A stretch of 10,278 nt of DNA from Deltaproteobacteria bacterium (GTDB taxonomy: Bacteria > Desulfobacterota > Desulfobacteria > Desulfobacterales > UBA11574), in assembly GCA_019314155.1 (NCBI GenBank), contig JAFCZV010000044.1:1-10278 (forward strand). Reading direction: 5' to 3'. Shown in pieces: positions 6,414 to 10,278 of this stretch. Made by a program: the position numbers and the translations under genes. The notes below the pieces were generated by a model. That model worked only from the letters and a program-made list of their open reading frames with translations, made no database searches and had not been told where the DNA came from. Each line of letters opens with the position of its first letter. The stretch's first letter is position 1.

Positions 6414-7754
6414 TTATTTTGACTTGAGAAATGCCGGAATATGAGCGGCCTCTCTCGGTCCCACGGTAATGGTCCAGGCAGGCAATTCTTCTTCCATATC
6501 GCCGACAATAGCGGCAGCATAACCGGGGATAATCACTTCCGTATGCTTGACCTTATCAGCTATGCCGCACTTTTTGACAAACATTCCCACATCGTCCCCG
6601 GAAAATTTTCCGGCAGCCCACGCAGTTAGGACGGACAGGCCTTCAGCGTCCATGATCAGCAGCCAGGTCGGCACCTTGCTCCCTTCAATTTCGCCGGATA
6701 CAATAAAGTAAGTCAAAGCAAAATTGGTGGTCACCAAAACCGGAGAATTTTCATCGGGATCACCGATTTCATAGATTCCCTCTGTAACGGTCATTGGCCG
6801 CTGTGGATCCGTAAAGATATTCAGCCGTTCAACCAACAAAGAGAAAAGGCTCTCACCCTTAAAATCGGATAGGATTGTGATGCCGCCGTATTTTGCAATA
6901 AACATGGCCGCAATGACCGTTTCCATGTCCAGATTCGATGCCATTTCACACGGAAACGTAATGGTTGGAAAACCGAGTGCCCTGTTTAAAGACTTGAGGG
7001 CTGCACGGCGGATGACAATCTGGTCCTCGAACGCTTGCTTGACCTCTCTGGATCCAGAATCGATAACCAGATCTTTTATGCCCATTTCCGTTAACTTGGT
7101 GGTCAGCGGAACAAGACCTTCAACAGAATCCGCCTTGACCGCCAAAGGCAAATCATTATCTTTGGCAAGGGCACCAAAGGCATCGATATTGCCTTCAGTG
7201 GCAGCATAAATCAGAGGACGCTTAAATTTGCTGGCCTCGATTCCGGCGGCCATTACGTCGGCATCTTCGGTCATCAAAACCAGGTTGAATTCCGAGGTCT
7301 CGGCAATGGTTTTTGCCGCCGCCGCAAAGGCATCCTTGTCACCATTAACATCTTTTAAGGCCACCAGCTCCGGCCTTAGATTAAATCCAACTCTCTCAAA
7401 CTGGAAAGCATTCCAGGTTTTAAGCTTACTTTCAAGATCAGCCGCGGCAACATCGGAACCCACCAAAGCGCCAACAGGTGTCGGGCTGTAAAAAGTTTTT
7501 TCATGACGGTATAGCACGGTTTCACCCCCGGCTTTCGTCTTCCTGACACCTTGCCCCAGAGCAACGGGTCGGATGGGAGGTGCCGAAGCCTCAGCAAGTT
7601 GCTCTCTTGCTTCGTCGGATACATACGGGCAGGCATCGAGCTCTGCCTTGCCGGATGCCAGGTTCATGGCAAAGGCAAGGCATGTGGGTACCCCGCATTC
7701 CTTACAGTTGGTTTTCGGCAAAAGTTTGAAAATCTGAATACCGGTTAATGCCAT
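6414..7754 (-). CDS. acsC: Corrinoid/iron-sulfur protein large subunit (CFeSP gamma subunit)
   Basis: AcsC is the large subunit of the corrinoid iron-sulfur protein. It accepts the methyl group from AcsE and delivers it to the A-cluster of AcsB. The protein is 446 aa, the usual length for the family. Its N-terminus carries the [4Fe-4S] motif: Cys17 and Cys20 in NCKECG, Cys25 in PTC and Cys42 in DACPYV. This cluster reactivates the cobalt after oxidation. A TIM-barrel region follows (for example LVLMTEDADVMAAG, PLIYAATEGN, LVIDSGSREVKQAF). The C-terminal part, from about residue 330, corresponds to the corrinoid-binding domain (for example VLVTTNFALTYF, IPGYAAAIVGDMEEEL). The ATG at 7754 has GGAG eight bases upstream. 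Its partner AcsD, the small subunit, is not encoded beside it. Assignment is firm. Confidence 0.96.
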   Translation of the reverse strand: MALTGIQIFKLLPKTNCKECGVPTCLAFAMNLASGKAELDACPYVSDEAREQLAEASAPPIRPVALGQGVRKTKAGGETVLYRHEKTFYSPTPVGALVGSDVAAADLESKLKTWNAFQFERVGFNLRPELVALKDVNGDKDAFAAAAKTIAETSEFNLVLMTEDADVMAAGIEASKFKRPLIYAATEGNIDAFGALAKDNDLPLAVKADSVEGLVPLTTKLTEMGIKDLVIDSGSREVKQAFEDQIVIRRAALKSLNRALGFPTITFPCEMASNLDMETVIAAMFIAKYGGITILSDFKGESLFSLLVERLNIFTDPQRPMTVTEGIYEIGDPDENSPVLVTTNFALTYFIVSGEIEGSKVPTWLLIMDAEGLSVLTAWAAGKFSGDDVGMFVKKCGIADKVKHTEVIIPGYAAAIVGDMEEELPAWTITVGPREAAHIPAFLKSK

Positions 7755-7805
7755 TTTTATCTCCTTATTCTAATGGATCAGGTTTCAAGTTGTGATATTC
7801 AAGCA

Positions 7806-7842
7806 AGGTTTAAGGAGCAGCCATATACCGCTCCTTAAACCT
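7806..7842 (-). promoter_or_regulatory. Intercistronic stem-loop between acsB and acsC
   Basis: A perfect 13-bp inverted repeat, AGGTTTAAGGAGC at 7806-7818 and its complement at 7830-7842, encloses an 11-base loop. It lies in the 102-bp gap, 14 bases after the acsB stop. In the direction of transcription it is followed by TTGCTTGAATATC rather than a T-run, so it is not a standard terminator. A partial terminator, an mRNA 3'-end stabiliser or a processing site that sets the AcsB:AcsC ratio would fit. The structure is directly visible; the role is inferred. Confidence 0.7.
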
Positions 7843-7856
7843 ATTACGTCTCCGAA

Positions 7857-10070
7857 TTATCCGATAATCGGATCCATCGAAAGGGCCGGGTGGCCCACTT
7901 TTTCGAGGAAGGGCAGAATCTCTTCCTCGGTGGTTCCAACGGTCTCGTCGGCGATCTTATCATACAGATCGGGAACGCCGAGCTCTTCACCCCGTTTTTC
8001 AATCCGCTCTTTGATCTCTTCTTTAAGGACCTTGGGCATCCAAACCATGCGCAAAAGGCCGCCGTCGCCGGTGATGAACTTGCGCTGGGTAATATTGTAC
8101 TTGGAATGTCCCACAAAACCGGGCGAAGACTGTCCACCCCCCATGACACCGGCCAGGGTGGTAAACTTCATACCGCATGGAGTCGCACCTGCGTATTCCC
8201 TGTTAACCGTCATGACGCCGTTGCAGGAAGGGAGCATGGCTGCAATAGCTTCGCAGCAACCGCAGGTTGTCATGGGATCAATCAGCATAGAGTAAAAATT
8301 ATAATGGGTTACGTTACCCCTGGAGGCCTTGTAGACAAAATCATTAACACCTTTCCACTGGCCCATTACAGGGTCGAGACATTCGCCCTTTTCAATGGGC
8401 TGGTTGGGTCCGGTGGGATTGATCTCAAAGGATGCCTTGCAGTCCATCCAGTTGTAGGCGCCGCAAAGACCTGTTCTTTCGGGGCTGACCGTACAGACAT
8501 GGTTGGGGGCAAAAGACTGGCACAAGGTGCAGGAGTAATAAATTTCCTCTGCCTCGTCCGTCATGTTCTCAACCCGCTCATCTCTTTTTCTGTATTCTCC
8601 CCTGGCCCTTTTGGTCAGTTTGTCAACGTCCTCCTTTTTGGTGTAAAGGGTAACCTGGACCTTGTCGAGGATTTTGCCGAAATCCTGGTGGAACTTGGCA
8701 TGCAGGACAACACCGATATCCTTTAAGGTAAATCCCTTTTCCACGGCAGCCTTGCTTATGCGGAACCAGGCAATATCCCGCTGCCCGATATGCATGATCC
8801 CCTGAATATAGTTAACCAGGTGATGAATCTGGCGTTCCAAAATCGGTTCGAAATCCTCCTGGAATTCACGGCCGGCGATCTGGACATAGACGCCGAAAGA
8901 AAATGCCCCGCCTTCTTTGAAGTCACCGATGTCAGGGCCGATGATCTCCACCTTGCCGTCGTCGATATCGCCCATCTCGGCCATCTTGCAAAGCTCTGTG
9001 GCCTGTGACTTGCCACCGCCGCACTGGACAAACAGATCCTTGCCCCTGACCCGTTCACCCTCAAAGGCCGGACCAAAGGCACAGGGAATGTCGATTTCGG
9101 AAACAGTAACCTTGAGCCCCCTGACTTCCACCGATTTCTGGCAGATCTCATCATGAGGTACAGGGGATACAACGTGCTCGTATGTACAGATACCCGTGGG
9201 AAGGATCTGTGTAATGTCGGTATCTGCCAGGGTCGGGAAACCCCAGTTCACACACCCGGCAGCTGCAGCACCCCAGTGGGTGCCGACTTCGCCCAGAGCA
9301 TTGACAAATGCAAAGATCCGGTTCTTATTATAAAGAAGCATCTTTTTATAGTCGCCCGGCTCAACACCGCCGAATGCCATGGCTGCCCGGTTGGCAAACC
9401 CCAAGGCAAATACGGCAGCTGAAATATCAGGACCAAAAGGTACGATGCGGGTGTTCCAGCCGATCTGGACACCTGCTTCAATGAGCTGCTCGATGACGGA
9501 TGTACCGTTATGGCTGGCTGCACAGAAAATATACAGATTTTTCAACTGGTAGTCTTCAACGATCATCTTGGCAATTTCGGGATCGGGTGCGGCCCCCACA
9601 ATGGCTGCAAAGCCGGGCGCCGACCCGTCCACGAATTCAACCCCTCTTTTACGAAGAATGGTGTCATCGGCAGGTCCCACCCAGATTTTTCCGGCATCTA
9701 AATCCGGATCTTCCTGTGGAAAATAAAAATCAGGGTCGGTGACACTGCGGATACCTTCTTTAATTTCAAAAGAAAGGATTGCCGCCATGCCTGCGTCCAG
9801 AAGGGGACCCAGGTACGGCAGATGATTCACCCCCTTGATATGGGGTGGAAGCAGCCCGCGGGAAAACTCCATCGGTTTTTGCAGATCTTCCAGGGTCTCA
9901 ACCTTGTGTCCTAACAAAGAATAAATCACCGGCAGATAGTAACCGGTATTGGGAAACTCCACCTTGGTATCTGCACTATAGGCCGCAAGAGCATTTCTCA
10001 AATCCCCTTCAACCTCTGATACAATATTGTAACCGCCCTGAATGGCAGCAAATGCTATTAACTTTGTCAT
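7857..10070 (-). CDS. acsB: CO-methylating acetyl-CoA synthase (CODH/ACS complex alpha subunit)
   Basis: AcsB makes acetyl-CoA from CO, a methyl group from the corrinoid protein, and CoA. In acetate oxidisers it runs in reverse. The protein is 737 aa, close to the 729 aa of the Moorella enzyme. The N-terminal domain (about residues 1-310), which binds CO dehydrogenase and carries part of the CO tunnel in the Moorella complex, is present, so this is the bacterial rather than the shortened archaeal type. The A-cluster ligands are all intact: Cys514, Cys517, Cys526 and Cys536 for the [4Fe-4S] cubane, with the same 3/9/10 spacing as Moorella, and the Cys603-Gly604-Cys605 motif that holds the distal nickel. 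The ATG at 10070 has GGAGG five bases upstream (10080-10076). It follows the probable acsA with a 57-bp gap and precedes acsC, the normal acs order. Confidence 0.97.
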   Translation of the reverse strand: MTKLIAFAAIQGGYNIVSEVEGDLRNALAAYSADTKVEFPNTGYYLPVIYSLLGHKVETLEDLQKPMEFSRGLLPPHIKGVNHLPYLGPLLDAGMAAILSFEIKEGIRSVTDPDFYFPQEDPDLDAGKIWVGPADDTILRKRGVEFVDGSAPGFAAIVGAAPDPEIAKMIVEDYQLKNLYIFCAASHNGTSVIEQLIEAGVQIGWNTRIVPFGPDISAAVFALGFANRAAMAFGGVEPGDYKKMLLYNKNRIFAFVNALGEVGTHWGAAAAGCVNWGFPTLADTDITQILPTGICTYEHVVSPVPHDEICQKSVEVRGLKVTVSEIDIPCAFGPAFEGERVRGKDLFVQCGGGKSQATELCKMAEMGDIDDGKVEIIGPDIGDFKEGGAFSFGVYVQIAGREFQEDFEPILERQIHHLVNYIQGIMHIGQRDIAWFRISKAAVEKGFTLKDIGVVLHAKFHQDFGKILDKVQVTLYTKKEDVDKLTKRARGEYRKRDERVENMTDEAEEIYYSCTLCQSFAPNHVCTVSPERTGLCGAYNWMDCKASFEINPTGPNQPIEKGECLDPVMGQWKGVNDFVYKASRGNVTHYNFYSMLIDPMTTCGCCEAIAAMLPSCNGVMTVNREYAGATPCGMKFTTLAGVMGGGQSSPGFVGHSKYNITQRKFITGDGGLLRMVWMPKVLKEEIKERIEKRGEELGVPDLYDKIADETVGTTEEEILPFLEKVGHPALSMDPIIG

Positions 10071-10127
10071 GCGTTCCTCCTTCTTTGAGGATTTATTCTA
10101 ACCTCGTATTTAATACATCTCGCATCA
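10071..10127 (-). other. acsA-acsB intergenic spacer with acsB ribosome site
   Basis: The short spacer contains a strong GGAGG at 10080-10076 serving the acsB start. I see no hairpin terminator, so the upstream gene and acsB are probably cotranscribed. Confidence 0.6.
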
Positions 10128-10278
10128 TTAGGCTTTCTGATCTGCAGTCTCCATTTTCTGACGGTCATCCATATCCATGAGCACCCTTTCTCTTGCCTTA
10201 TCGATTCCGAGTTCCTTGCGCTTCTTATCGATATGGGCAATCATTTTCTGGGCGTGTTTAATGGGATCCGGTTCACAG
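10128..10278 (-). CDS. acsA: Probable CO dehydrogenase catalytic subunit, C-terminal 50 aa (cut by window edge)
   Basis: Only the last 50 codons are in the window, reading CEPDPIKHAQKMIAHIDKKR and ending ...METADQKA at a TAA stop (10130-10128). The EPDPIK...I..HI..KR..LGI pattern resembles the extreme C-terminus of Ni-containing CO dehydrogenases (CooS/AcsA). The position directly upstream of acsB is where acsA lies in bacterial acs clusters. A charged tail of roughly 25 residues (from DKARERV) follows the LGI motif. CO dehydrogenase would supply the CO that AcsB uses. The identification rests on a short piece plus gene order, so it is probable rather than proven; another acs accessory protein cannot be excluded. 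Confidence 0.7.
   Translation of the reverse strand, partial: CEPDPIKHAQKMIAHIDKKRKELGIDKARERVLMDMDDRQKMETADQKA

Noticed and set aside
7890..8726. A 278-aa plus-strand frame opposite acsB.
   Set aside because: It is antisense to the conserved A-cluster region of acsB, shows no known domain, and is explained by the third-position bias of the real gene.
10107..10117. GTATTTAATAC, a short near-palindrome in the acsA-acsB spacer, considered as an operator.
   Set aside because: Its arms are only 5 bp and AT-rich, which is expected by chance in such spacers.

Overview
This window comes from an anaerobic bacterium that uses the bacterial Wood-Ljungdahl (acetyl-CoA) pathway. Every gene I can support lies on the minus strand, so transcription runs from high to low coordinates. 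The acs proteins are of the bacterial type (AcsB of 737 aa with its N-terminal domain, AcsC of 446 aa). Together with moderate base composition and the style of the neighbouring dikinase-like protein, this suggests a sulfate-reducing Desulfobacterota (Desulfobacterales-like). That placement is inference, because no rRNA or other taxonomic marker is present.

The right half (about 10278 down to 5353) is the 3' part of an acs operon. In transcription order it holds the C-terminal end of a gene that is probably acsA (CO dehydrogenase), then acsB (acetyl-CoA synthase), acsC (large subunit of the corrinoid iron-sulfur protein) and acsE (methyl-H4folate:corrinoid protein methyltransferase). A strong 14-bp GC-rich terminator hairpin closes it at 5353-5385. 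A perfect 13-bp stem-loop sits between acsB and acsC. No acsD is found between acsC and acsE, so the small corrinoid-protein subunit must be encoded elsewhere.

The left half (5040 down to 1) is a second transcription unit. A good sigma70-type promoter (about 5040-5012) precedes a 1392-aa protein with a C-terminal pyruvate phosphate dikinase-like ATP-grasp domain and phosphohistidine domain. This protein lacks the PEP/pyruvate-binding barrel and carries about 890 unrecognised N-terminal residues. Forty bases after it begins an unusual glyceraldehyde-3-phosphate dehydrogenase, cut by the left edge of the window.

The 448-bp region between the two units is not empty. It holds a ~275-bp element with long imperfect inverted-repeat arms, bounded exactly by a perfect 11-bp direct repeat. 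This looks like a MITE-type insertion just upstream of the dikinase-like promoter.

Metabolically, the acs genes make (or, in acetate oxidisers, cleave) acetyl-CoA. The second unit carries GAPDH and a PEP-synthase-related protein, which fits central or gluconeogenic carbon flow, but the substrate of the dikinase-like protein cannot be read from the sequence.
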